From Lepas anatifera (lineage: Eukaryota > Arthropoda > Thecostraca > Lepadidae), in NCBI GenBank assembly GCA_034440635.1, contig JAOTON010000386.1:1839001-1903000 (forward strand): 64,000 bases of DNA, written 5' to 3'. The translations under genes and the position numbers were made by a program. Of the stretch, positions 1 to 10,035 are shown piece by piece; the first letter of the stretch is position 1; every line of letters starts with the position of its first letter. A model generated the notes under the pieces. That model was not told the origin of the DNA. It worked only from the letters and a program-made list of their open reading frames with translations, and did no database searches.

Positions 1-4
1 CGTC

Positions 5-290
5 ATGGATGACAAATCTTATTTCACACTTACAGCGAGCAACATGCTCGGAAGTACGGGATTTTACACAGCGGCAGGCGGCGACGTTCCTTCGCGCATC
101 AAATACCACCCGGGGGCCAAGTTTCCGCAGAACGTTATGGTCAAGACCTCCATTTACCCAAGAGGAGTTTCCAAGTTTGTCTTGATTTTGAGCAAGGAGA
201 GTTTCGGTGGTACCGTGTCCACGAGCGCTGCATCCGCAGAATATTGTTGTCTTTTCTGGAAGAAAAGCAGTGGCGGCGCTTTCATAGAAG
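5..290 (+). pseudogene. Tc1/mariner-type DDE transposase, catalytic-domain fragment
   Basis: The frame opens with MDDKSYFTL, close to the MDDESYF block that carries a catalytic aspartate in a Tc1/mariner-like transposase group common in invertebrates. It continues with GFYT, a KYHPGAKFP-type stretch and RGVSK, all in the family order. Around position 185 the family similarity moves to another frame (VHERCIRRI-like), so there is at least one frameshift. The similarity stops near 290 and resumes at about 1110, so an insertion or rearrangement splits the gene. Upstream parts lie outside the window. The family assignment is from remembered motif order; dead state is seen directly. Confidence 0.6.
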
Positions 291-299
291 CACATTAGG

Positions 300-1105
300 C
301 ACTGCCTAGCCACTTTTAAATGTCGAATTAGGTATGTATTTTATATTAAGTAAATATAATTTGAATCGATGTTTAAGTTACAGAGAATATTACTTTTTCG
401 GATCACTGGGCCAAAGAGCCGATGATTTGCATCACTGACAATCTCCGTTCGCAGCTCCTACCGCCAACAAATGTGAGGTGAGGCACTTCGCAACTCAGCT
501 GAACCTGCCCAACCCCATGGCGAATCCAACGTGTGCTTTTTGATTGACATCTCTAATACCTCATTCATTTAGACGCGAGTACTGGCTCGTTAAACTAGCA
601 AATTTGACATGTCATGCGACTCTTTAATCCGGCATCTGTGACACGGGCGCTAGCGATCTCGCTCTCCCAGGTAACCATTAATTTTTGGCTTCTTCCACAA
701 TATCCGCCTTCCATCTTCTGAGCGAGTTTGGAATCCGCCTCCTCACAGGGGGTGGATCCAGGGCAAGGGCGATCCGAACCCAAATTGAAATAGAAGGAGA
801 AAATAAGTCCCCTCAGGAAATTAATTTTACAAAATATTAAACTGAGGACTTTTTGTCGTTAAAATCTGTTAAACGTCTTTGCTCCTTCGGGAAGTGCGTC
901 CTCAAAAATGAAAATAACCCCTGCACAAGTTAATTCCTGCTGCCCTACGCTGCAATGGTAAAACGTTTGTTTTTTCCTCCTGGCCTTGAGTTTACCTCCC
1001 TCTCCAGCCCACCTGCTGGATCCGCCCCTGTCCCCTATCATGTAAAAATGTTGGGCGACGTCTTTGCCTCTTAGCCAATCGTGCCTAGGCTGCTATAACG
1101 TTCAA
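300..1105. other. Sequence splitting the transposase; contains a hAT-like repeat
   Basis: No convincing gene. Positions 731-1027 are bounded by inverted ends: CAGGGGGTGGATCCAG on the left and CTGGATCCGCCCCTG on the right, the CAGNGGYGGATCC type seen at other hAT-like MITEs in this window. I could not see a clean 8-bp target duplication. The rest is unassigned and may be inserted sequence. Confidence 0.35.
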
Positions 1106-1109
1106 ACAC

Positions 1110-1486
1110 CGCCACTGAAGAAAAGTACCCGGGCCATGATATGGTCTTCTGGCCTGCTCTGGCAAGCGCCCACTATGCGAGGGAGACACTTTCCCTCTTG
1201 AGGGAGAAAGGGGTGCCAATTGTACCCTGCGGAGAAAATTCCTCGTACATCACAAATTCGACCCATAGGAGATTGGTCGGGCATGATCAAACAACAGGTG
1301 TACCATGGAGCCTGGGGAGCAAAAAAAAAAAAAAAACGAAGAGCAGCTGACCGCAGGAGTAAGGCGCAACAGATGCAGGAATACGTGAAGAGCATCGGCC
1401 CGGAGGTGCCGCGACAAATGATGACGCTCTCAGAGCGCGTGCGCCTGGCATCGCGTAGAGGCGTGGAGAATCTTCCATTCATCTAG
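1110..1486 (+). pseudogene. Tc1/mariner-type transposase, C-terminal fragment
   Basis: One frame reads YPGHDMVFWPALASAHYA followed by an EKGVPIVP stretch; a second frame continues QIRPIGDWSGMIKQQVYHG and ends in a basic tail. In the family these are one continuous C-terminal segment (FWPDLASAHY, then the terminal catalytic acid region RPIE.FW). Here the expected glutamate/aspartate position reads RPIGDW and the reading frame shifts near 1215. A 16-A run at 1321-1336 sits inside the coding remnant. It is the downstream part of the fragment at 5-290. Non-functional. Confidence 0.6.
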
Positions 1487-1489
1487 CTC

Positions 1490-1962
1490 ACGAGGATCGA
1501 TGACAAATGGTACTACTACAACGAAATTTGTGTGTTACACTGTTGCAATTCGCATGGGCTGGGATCGGAAACAAAAATCATTTTATAGTGACCACCTGGA
1601 AATACAACGGAGCTGGAACTTTGGGGAAAACAACACCGACAATATCGCTAATGTTGTGTGTCCTCGTAGGGTGGACAATCTGGTGAAAGTATTGCAAATG
1701 ACTCGGAAATGCTGCATAGTGTTGCCGGACTACTGGAAACGCACGTGAGAGGATGGAAACACGACGGAGTACAGGAACCACCAACTCGGAAGGCGGAGCC
1801 AGCGAGGCCTGAGTCGTCGACAAGAAATCGGCCGGAGAACTTCTGTTTTCCGCTCAACACAGACGGTTGAACCCAACGAAGCACAGCTGCGGAAGAAATT
1901 CGGCACTATGTGCGGTGCTGCACCCTTGGCAACCTCACAACCACAAACCCCTGTTCTTGTAC
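1490..1962. other. No recognisable feature
   Basis: Only short chance reading frames. Nothing I can assign. Confidence 0.5.
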
Positions 1963-1963
1963 A

Positions 1964-1965
<2 letters not shown>

Positions 1966-2009
<44 letters not shown>
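1966..2009. repeat. (AT)n microsatellite
   Basis: About 22 uninterrupted AT dinucleotides. Confidence 0.95.
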
Positions 2010-2010
<1 letters not shown>

Positions 2011-2575
2011 AAAAGGTCACCCATGAAATGTATCTTAAAATAAATAATCATTCGGTTAGAAACGCGCAAATACGCACACGTTTACTACATTTATGGGACA
2101 ATTATTCTACGGAATTGCATTCGATTGTACGGAGCGATGTAGAATTTACTACCGTTTCAAAATGTGCTCCAGATGCGCCCCTCGACGACGAAGGCACAGC
2201 TGGACTCGACGCGCAAAATTGTCTATAACACGAGCACAGTCTTCAACTGTGACAGCCTGTATCGGAGCTGTGATGGCGTCCTTTAGCTCAGATATGGTCT
2301 AAGACTTATTCTTATACACTGGGGGATTCCGGGATCGACCAAGGCTTGACACCACCATGTCTGGAAAAAAGCTGAAACTTTGTCTCCAGGTTACTTTTGG
2401 GCCGTTAATTACATTTTGGGCCGAGGCATTTTCGGGAGGTCACCATGTAGACTCATCTTTGATGCTTTATAACTAAAAAACGCATTGCCTGATTAACAAG
2501 TTTTGTATATCATTAAACTCATCTTGAACCATAGATTATTTTGCAAAAAGAAAATTTTCAAATTTTGGATGTATT
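2010..2575. other. No recognisable feature
   Basis: AT-rich spacer with only short reading frames; it grades into the minisatellite that follows. Confidence 0.5.
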
Positions 2576-2577
2576 TC

Positions 2578-3512
2578 TCAGATGCAATTCTCAGATGTAT
2601 GACACATGCGCCACACTGTGGGATACATGGGCCTCAGATGTGTGGCACATGCGCCACTCTGTGTGACACATATGCCTCAGATGTATGCCACCAACGCCAC
2701 AATGTGTGACACACGTGCCTCAGATGTATGACACATGCACCTCAGGTGTATGACACCAACGCCACAATGTGTGACACACGTGCCTCAGATGTATGACACA
2801 TGCACCTCAGATGTATGGCACATGCGCTGCGGATGTATGACACATGTGCCTCAGATGTATGACACCTGCGCCACAGGCCTATGACACATATGCCTCAGAT
2901 GCATGACACCTGAGCCACGGCTTATGACACATGTGCCTCATGTATGATGCATGCCTCAGATTATGGCACATTGCCTCAGATTATGACACCTCGCCACAGG
3001 CTTATGACTTATGTGCCTCAGATGTATGGCACATGTGCCTCAGATGTATGACACATCTGCCTCAGATGTATGACGCCTGCTCCACAGGCGTATGACATAT
3101 GTGCTTCGGATGTATGACACATTGCCTCAGACGTATGATGCATGTGCCTCAGATGTATGGCACCTGCACCTCGGATGTATGACACATGTGCCTCGGATGT
3201 ATAATAAATGTGTCTCGACTATATAGTGCCTTAGATGTATGACACATGTGCCTCGGATGTATGACACATGTGCCTCAGACTTATGATGGCCTCAGATGTA
3301 TGCCACATCCGCCACGGATGTATGACACATCCGCCACGGATGTATGCCACATCCGCCACGGATGTATGCCACATCCGCCACGGATGTATGACACACGTGC
3401 CTCAGGTGTATGACACATGCGCCTCAGGTGTATGGCACATGCGCCTCAGGTCTATGATACATATGCCTCAGATGTATGGCACCTGCGCCACAGGTGTATG
3501 GTATTCCGTCTC
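2578..3512. repeat. 22-bp minisatellite array
   Basis: Roughly 40 degenerate copies of a 22-bp unit of the form ATGTATGACACATGTGCCTC plus AG. Variants replace ATGACACATGTG with ATGGCACCTGCG or ATGACACCAACG. Units from 2940 to 3000 are decayed by short deletions, while those at 3290-3390 are very regular (CATCCGCCACGGATGTATG). Because 22 is not a multiple of three, the open frame across 3268-3720 cycles through three peptides and is best read as a by-product of the array. Confidence 0.9.
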
Positions 3513-3654
3513 AGCAGATCGCCGAATTTCTAACGGTGAAAGTTGCTTTGACCGGACATCGTCTTCAGTCCCAGAGCATGGGAGCTTCTGGGTTATCCTG
3601 TGGGGTGGGCAGTTGGAACAGGGTGCTCCTGCGTGCCGGTGCACTAGACTGTAT

Positions 3655-4860
3655 AACAACAAGGTTTCCATAGTCTTTATTGGCCCCAAAATAATTTTTA
3701 TCAGCGCAGTCTTTCACTAAGTTAATCTCTGCAGTTTTCCAAAAAGCCCGCCTGATGTAGGATGACATGTGCCTGAGAAATGCCATCGCCTATACGTTTG
3801 TCCATGCGATACTTTTGGTGACGACCCCGGCGGGTGTGGAGGTACCCCGTTGGCCTGCGTTTGCCGCGCACTGCAAGGCAGTAAGGGGCTGTTCACATAT
3901 CACGTGAGCCAGCATTGGTGGTGTTCGAATCCCATCATCCCCCTTTGTCAGAAATCTTCAGAAATTTCCAGGTCCCCCTTCCCTCAGCAAAAGTCTTATC
4001 CACATCAAAAACACTGGTGAAAGTCGCAGGGGTGTGGACATATCTCTCTGTAACCGTAGACCTATTGGTCCCTCCATAGAATTCGGTGAATGTATTACTA
4101 GGGTTGTTCAAAAAATATTTTTGTACTTTTCAGACTCGAACCCAGTTTTATCCCATTATATATTCAATTCTGATTTCAATGAACCACATTCCAAGCATCT
4201 ACGACAGCGGGAAAGATCGCCTCAAAAGGGTTAAAGATTTCATGTTTCAGGCGCGATTGGCTGCCCGGCGTTGCAGTCTCCCGTTGTTAAACTGGAATGA
4301 AAGGGGTGCATAACCTACCAGTAAAGACAGCGTGGCATGTGCGTGCGTATAAGAGCGGTATATTGGATTTAACATACAGGCATTTACTTGCCAGATGTAT
4401 TTGCAGCGCAATACAAGTGCATGTTATTCCACAAAAGACCTGAAATTAAATGGTTCAGCACCCTAGTACTCTAAACCCCGACAGAACAGGAATGCCTTCC
4501 GGAGGCGAACCTTTCTCTGACAACATTCGTTGGAGAACGTCGTTGGGGCAGGCGATTCTCCCTATTCTCCTGCGAACTATTTAAGAGCTCTGATACTGCT
4601 AGAGGAAGACTCTGCTGCCTATTTTTACCGTTTGGATGACTTACGAAATCTTCCACCAGCTTCACACCACACCACGGTTCTGTGGGACCGTTCACGACAG
4701 TAAGTTCTGGAATACCTTGAAACAGGGGAAGCTATACCAGTCGCCAGCTTCTCAACGGAGCCATTTCATGTCAGAATCTTTCAGATTCAGGCGCTCGAAT
4801 ACCAGCCAGCTTTCAGGAATGACAAATTGGCAGAGGCTTGGTACCGAGCCCAGCTCTTCA
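3655..4860. repeat. Left arm of long inverted repeat (family E)
   Basis: Two blocks, 3655-3757 and about 4030-4860, reappear in reverse complement at about 5870-6790. Shared landmarks include the segment around 3665 (GGTTTCCATAGTCTT), that around 4210 (GGGAAAGATCGCCTCAAAA) and that around 4470 (CTAGTACTCTAAACCCCGAC-like). The arms are diverged by many substitutions and small indels. A segment at about 3760-4030 is present only in this arm, so it was probably inserted later. No transposase seen. The arrangement suggests a foldback element or two inverted copies of one repeat. Confidence 0.75.
3840..4020 (+). mobile_element. Possible tRNA-derived SINE insertion
   Basis: Lies in the part of the left arm that has no counterpart in the right arm. 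It contains GGTGTTCGAATCC, which fits a Pol III B box, about 45 bases after GTAAGGGGCTGTTCACATAT. That last string also resembles the GGGGYTGTTCAC end of a Harbinger-type MITE at 26.2 kb, but no matching right end was found. The assignment is weak. Confidence 0.25.
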
Positions 4861-4864
4861 TAGC

Positions 4865-5395
4865 CTCTGTCGGAAACTTTAGCCTACCCAACTGAAAGGT
4901 GGATGGTTTTGCTGTTTAGGCCAGGTACTGTGTCACTGCCTTTTTTCCCTCCAGCATTGTGATTCTTATTTGCGAGGCAGATTATAACTTTCTGGTCACA
5001 AATAACAGTTGCGTTTGCACATTGACTTCAGCGCCTCTATACAACACCGGAGTATTTTTATTGAATCACATATCAGGGAATGTGCCTGGATCATCAGGCC
5101 CGGCTAGTGCTTTGTTTCTGGAAGACATGTCATGCTTTGTCTCTGTTTTCCTTGAAAAGATAATCACGAATTGCGCAAGCTGGCTTACGTGTGGCTGTCC
5201 GGAGAGATTGCCTTCAACAAATGACTGTTTTAAAGACCCGGAGCCCACCAGCGAGCCATACTCATGGAATATAGGACATTTATGGCATGAAGTGCGTGCT
5301 ACTACGGAGTCAGATTCCGTTCATCATTCCAGAAGATGCTTAAAGACTGTATATTATATTTTTTATTTTAACTACGCATCAACTGCTCAGGTCAT
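4865..5395. other. Spacer of inverted repeat; unrecognised 146-residue frame
   Basis: A frame at 4959-5399 (+) encodes 146 residues with nine cysteines and no motif I recognise. It sits between the two arms of family E and could be internal element sequence or chance. Confidence 0.2.
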
Positions 5396-5439
5396 ATGAA
5401 ATCAGAGGCGAGAGGGAAAGAATTAGCTTGGGCTAGAGC

Positions 5440-5562
5440 AGGGCGCCAGATTCTGCCTCTGGGTGGGCTCGAACCCACGACACCCAGCACATACAGAATG
5501 CCATTGGCCGAGCCGAGCGCAAGCGCTAACCGACTAAGCCACTCAGACCCATCGCGCGGCTT
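5440..5562 (-). mobile_element. tRNA-derived SINE (partial)
   Basis: On the minus strand TGGCTTAGTCGGTTAGCG fits a Pol III A box and GGTTCGAGCCC is a perfect B box. The gap between them is about 65 bases, longer than in a functional tRNA, and the anticodon arm does not fold as a normal tRNA. It is best read as a SINE head rather than a tRNA gene. It lies in the spacer of the family E inverted repeat. Confidence 0.5.
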
Positions 5563-5869
5563 TCCTTGTAAGTGGTTCTAAACCATGTATTTGGGTTCCT
5601 CCGTCGCGGATAGTCAGCTTTAGAGCCTTCTATGAGCCTCAAAGCTATCCATAAAATTCAGTGCAGTGCTTTCATTAAGTTAATATAGAAATCGCCCTGA
5701 ATGTGCTGAAGTCAATTTGCCATCAGCTGTGGTATCTGTGCACAGAAAGCTATATTCTGTCCCGCTGGTGAGAACCACCGTCTTGGAGGTAAGAAGCCAG
5801 TCGCACAATTGGCCAAAACAGCGAACAATCCACATTTGACTAGGGCAAGCTTAAGCTTCCGATAAAGGC

Positions 5870-6790
5870 TATGAAAAGCGCGGTAAATGCTCGGTACTAG
5901 GCCACAGCCAGCTTGTCACTCCTGACAGCTGGCTGGTATTCGATTGCCTGAATCTGAAATATTATTACCAGAAATGGCTCCGTTAAGAAGCTGGTGACTG
6001 GTATAGTTTATCCTGTTTCAAGGTATTCCAGAACTTAATGTGGTGAACGATCCCACAGAACGTGGTGTGTAGCTGGGGCAAGATTTTGTGAGCCATCCAA
6101 AGGTTTAAAATGTTCAGCAGAGTCTTCTTCTAGTAGTATCAGAGCTCTTAAATAGTTCGCAAGAGAATAGGGAGAAGCACCTGCCCAAACGACGTTCTGC
6201 AACGAATGTTACCAGAAAAAGGTTCGCCTCCGGAAGGCATTCCTGTTCTGTCGGGATTTAGGGTACTAGGGTGCTGAACCATTTAATTTCAGGTCTTTTG
6301 TGGAATAGCATGCACTTGTATTGCGCCGCAAATACATCTGACAAGTAAATGCCTGCATGTTAAATCCCATCTACCGCTCTTATACGCACGCACATGCCAG
6401 GCTGTCTTTACTGGTAGGTTATGTACTCCCTTTCGTTTCAATTTAACAACGGGAGACTGCAACGCCGGGCGGCCAATCGCGCCTGGAACATGAAATATTT
6501 AACCGTTTTGAGGCGATCTTTCCCGTTGTCGTAGATGCTTGGAATGTGGCTCATTGAAATCAGACTTGAATATATAATGGAAAAAGTGGGTTTGATTCTG
6601 GAAAGTAAAAAATTTTTTTTAATGACCCTAATGTATTACCTAGTGTTGGCATTGCCCGGCAGCAGAAAACTCTGCACAACCAGATGAGGGGGATTTTTTG
6701 GAAAACTGCAGAGATGAACTTTGTGAAATACTGCGCTGAAAAAGATTTATTTTAGGGCCAATCAAGACTATGGAAACCTTGTTCATCACC
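5870..6790. repeat. Right arm of long inverted repeat (family E)
   Basis: Reverse-complement counterpart of 3655-4860, ending at CCAATCAAGACTATGGAAACC opposite the left outer end. It keeps the same landmarks in reverse order. A third partial copy starts at 56.38 kb, which shows this is a dispersed family and not a unique inversion. Confidence 0.75.
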
Positions 6791-6929
6791 ATCATGTACT
6801 TACAGACGTGAAAATAGTGGCCTGAACTCTAACATACAAACGCAGCTCATCAGGTTTTTTAAGAACTTCCTTCATGGCATATATTGGACAAAATGTCGGA
6901 AAATAATCTCACGTTTAGCCTCTCAGCAC

Positions 6930-7430
6930 GGGAGTTGCTGGGGGAACCCGTCCCGTCGGGTGCTTAGCAAATGGCCCGAAAACTGCAACAAGCAGCGTCA
7001 CTGTGCCATTTCCGTACCATTTCCAATTTTTAAACTGGTGTCAAAATTTTGGGCCCAGGTCATTTAAGGTCAGGTCACCAGTGCAGGTAAGAGACCTCAC
7101 TTTCAAAAAGTTTTAGATAGCGTAAGAAAGAATGGGGTTGAATCTACTGACCATCCCGGATTTTCGATACAAGTGACGAGAAAGGTCAGGTACGAAAAAT
7201 AGCCTCTCGTTGGAAATGCATGGGTAAAATGGTTTAAACTCAATACTTTGGTGGGAATGAAGATACAACGCTTATGTTGTCCCTTTTGGACTTCCTCTCC
7301 CCGACGATGCTAATAATATGCGTTTTGACCCAATTTAATACTGACTTGACCTAGGCTAAGATAAAAACCAAAATTTGACCTATCAATGTCGTGCTGTATA
7401 TAACTTGTCCAGGGTGGGTAAGACTGTCGC
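6930..7430 (+). mobile_element. Degenerate TTAA-MITE fragment (family B-like)
   Basis: Contains the family B internal order: GTCAAAATTTTG, GGTCAGGTCACCAGTGCAGG, the AGATAGCGTAAGAAAG segment, the GGAAATGCATGGGTAAAATGG segment and a TGACCTAGG-type block. Terminal scaffold is degraded (GTTGCTGGGGGAACCC at 6950). It is older than the neighbouring copies. Confidence 0.5.
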
Positions 7431-7480
7431 TCCATAATCACTGGGATGTAATTACATACACCCCAGTCATTCTTTTATCC

Positions 7481-9090
7481 CTTTTCCGCACATTGACGGG
7501 GGGGCGGATATCCGCCCCCTCGGGTTTTTCGGAGATGTAATAAAACCACTGCGCATACCGCCGCCGTACTTGGTATGCCTTTACACTGGTCATTTTTACA
7601 ACTTTAGGCGAAATCTTAAGGTTGAGTCATCTCAGGTTAGGTCACCAGTGCAGGTAAAGTGACCTCATCCCAAACAAAGCTTAACCCGCGCCCCACCGGG
7701 GTCCGGCGCCACCTTCGCCCCACCGGGGGGCCATCGATGGCCCCCTCTAACTCCGAAAATATGGGCGTTAGCGCAAATCTGCAAAGTGCAATGGAAAGCT
7801 CGCGTGAATTCAGTAAGAAATTACTTCGCATGTTTTAGTGCTCAGGTCAATGGTTTGACCTCCAGAGGTCAAATTAGGTCAAGATCGGCTATTTTCACTC
7901 AAATATGCAATGATTAAGCAAACTGGGCATAACTCTTATGTCATTAGAGCTATTGAGGCCTGGTAAAGTACATTTGATAGCAAATTGCCAGTACTTTTTC
8001 CGCTATGTGGAACGTAAAGACCTCCCGCCAGTGGTTTGACCGCCAGAGGTCACCTCGTGACCTAATATGACCTGAGGTCACGAAAGGTCAAAAAGTGACC
8101 TTGCCGTATATCAAATGAAAGCCAGTGACAAGACAAACACGATGGTGTTTGTTTCACCGCTCTAGCTCAATTAGGTCAAAAGTTATTGTCCAAATACTGT
8201 TTTTGACCTCTGGTGACCTTGGATGACCTTGGAAAAGTCAAAGGGCAAATATGACCCCTGGGATCCGTGAAAGGGTGTCCAAAAACGTTGTTCTGAGCAG
8301 TCTGAGTATTTGCAATCATTTTTGTGGCTTTTATATCATGAAATAGCTTTTCCCCATGCTTTGTCAATGGGAGAGGTCGCCTCGTGACCTGACCTCAGTG
8401 CACGAAATCGAAAAATCCCGGATATACACCTTGTAGACCCTGGAGGGGTCATGAAGTGTAGGAAGTTTCAAATCGATCGACTTTGAAATGTAGCTCTTAC
8501 AGAGCTCTAAAGGTGAAGTGAGGTGACCTTGGTTGACCTCGTCTGGTGACCTGACCTTGGGTGACCCGGGGTAAAAAATTTCAGGGATGATGGGAAAATG
8601 ATGCAGTGAGAGGTAGAGCCCTCAACCGCGGTGCTGCGCCTCGTCGTTTTTCTGCTATCCCGGAAAAACCTTAGGGGGGGCCATCGATGGCCCCCGGTGG
8701 GGCGAGGGTTAAGATAGCATGAGTCAGAACAGGGTGAACAGGTCCGATTGAAACCCTTATCACATAATGGGCCCACCGAGTTCTGCAAAATACATTCCGG
8801 TGTTTGTGATATCGATTGCCTAAGGTTAGATATGAGCCATTGAAATACATGGGAAAATGGTTTATGCTGAATAACTTAGCAATGGATGGTGGTAAAACAT
8901 TTATTTTAACGGCATTAGGTTCGCCTCATCCTTGCTGTTTGAATAATATGCATTTGGCCTAATTTGATTTTAACTTGACCTCAGGTCAGGTAAATCCTAT
9001 ATTTGCCCTGATATGACCTCGGAAGGTCATATTATGGGCTTACTGCGAGGATGCCAATGGTCAAGATCGTTTTGCTCTATCTTTGCTAGG
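7481..9090 (+). mobile_element. Family B TTAA-MITE, interrupted and 3' truncated
   Basis: Starts with ACATTGACGGGGGGG and a palindrome GGGGGCGGATATCCGCCCCC, then a GGGTTTTTCGGAG stem. The internal sequence runs to 7680, is interrupted by another MITE (7685-8708), and resumes at 8709 with TTAAGATAGCATGAGTCAG. Uninterrupted relatives at 20.8 and 28.5 kb read straight through TTTAAGATAGCAT. The copy ends near 9090, before the right terminus. No coding capacity. The palindrome core is GATATC here rather than GGTACC. Confidence 0.8.
7681..8712 (-). mobile_element. Family A TTAA-MITE, 1,024 bp, with TTAA duplication
   Basis: The element spans 7685-8708, flanked by TTAA at 7681-7684 and 8709-8712. 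Both ends carry CCCACC/GGTGGG next to the palindrome GGGGGCCATCGATGGCCCCC. The hexamer appears twice at the 7.7-kb end (7692 and 7719) and once at the other (8696). The interior has many TGACCT/AGGTCA hexamers. It lies inside a family B copy, with the target site preserved as a single TTAA in paralogues, so the TTAA duplication is directly demonstrated. TTAA targeting is the hallmark of the piggyBac superfamily; no transposase is encoded. A nearly identical inverted copy is at 42.2-43.2 kb. Confidence 0.9.
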
Positions 9091-9164
9091 CAGGGGTGGA
9101 AAAATCTGCCAACTCGCCAACCAGTGATTGCGACAGACCTTGGCTTCTGAAAATATGCAGTGTA

Positions 9165-9754
9165 TCAGAGAACGTCTACGAAATCGGAACTTCGGCAGCC
9201 GCGGAGAAAACCAGATATGATCACTTCAACGTTTTCGAAGTCGCTGGAGGTTTTCAGCAGCAATCGTTCGGCCTGATACGCTGGGCAGTCGACCCAGCAT
9301 TGGTTGCGGTCGAACTTATAGCGCGGGAGTGGCCCTAGGATCACTACCCTCTTGGCAGCGCCCTTCACTGCGTTAAGGACGTTCCTGAAATCGGTCTCAA
9401 GGGAGGCGAGGTCGGGCGTCCATCGACCAGCTGATGTCCTCGGATAGAAGTCGTTCCCCGTCATCCAAATGATTATGGATCCAAGGGCGCAGGCGAAAGC
9501 TGAGGATGCTGCACGCCAGTGTTCCATCTCCTTGGTTATGCAGTGAGTGAGCTTTGCCCACGAGTGCCCGCCTCTTGAGCGGTGGACGATGATATCCGGG
9601 GGCGTACCTCGAAGCGGTGCTCAAACCAGGCACCCGTGGAATCCCCGATGAAAAGGTGGGCTTCGGCTCCATCCATCTCGGCGCTGGGGATGGCCCTGAG
9701 TTCATCGACATCTTCGTCGGAGATGATGAGGACCTCTGGATCTGGAGAAGCCAT
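9165..9754 (-). pseudogene. SGNH-hydrolase-like domain, frameshifted
   Basis: From an ATG at 9754 the frame gives an acidic leader, then HLFIGDSTGAWFEHRF: GDS is the nucleophile block of SGNH/GDSL esterases. One frameshift near 9598 separates this from SRGGHSW (block II glycine), and then IIIWMTGNDFYP (GxND block) and VVILGPLPRY follow in a single frame to 9165. The C-terminal D-x-x-H block is not visible, so the catalytic histidine is missing. A pyrimidine tract ending in CTGTTTCAG lies just upstream of the ATG and could be a splice acceptor. It sits 280 bp downstream of a gypsy integrase on the same strand, in the position some elements use for a third gene. Whether it belongs to the element is inference. 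Confidence 0.6.
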
Positions 9755-9759
9755 CGTCA

Positions 9760-10030
9760 ACTGAAACAGATATTGCAGGGGTAAATGAAACAGCACCTAG
9801 TTGCGGGTAACCATACTGGACGGATACCCATCGCAGTGACCGAGGTTCTTCAAGCAAAACAAAACTGATCATATTTCACTTCACGCTCTGAACTTTCAAT
9901 CAAAATATCAGACAGCCCCGGATTGGACGGTTCTGTCCCATCGCAGTGAACAATTGGGCCACCTGAAAAAAACGGAAGGACAGGAACTAACGACAAGACA
10001 CGGGGACATTGTATCGCACAGTAAGTTTGT
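9760..10030. other. Gap between integrase and SGNH remnant
   Basis: A 3' LTR would be expected here, but I see no match to the LTR at 15.1-15.55 kb and no clear polypurine tract. The minus strand carries two acceptor-like tracts (TTTTTTTCAG and CTGTTTCAG). Confidence 0.4.
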
Positions 10031-10035
10031 CAGTA

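Noticed and set aside
3268..3720. 150-residue protein over the 22-bp array
   Set aside because: The frame is produced by the minisatellite and runs into unrelated repeat sequence.
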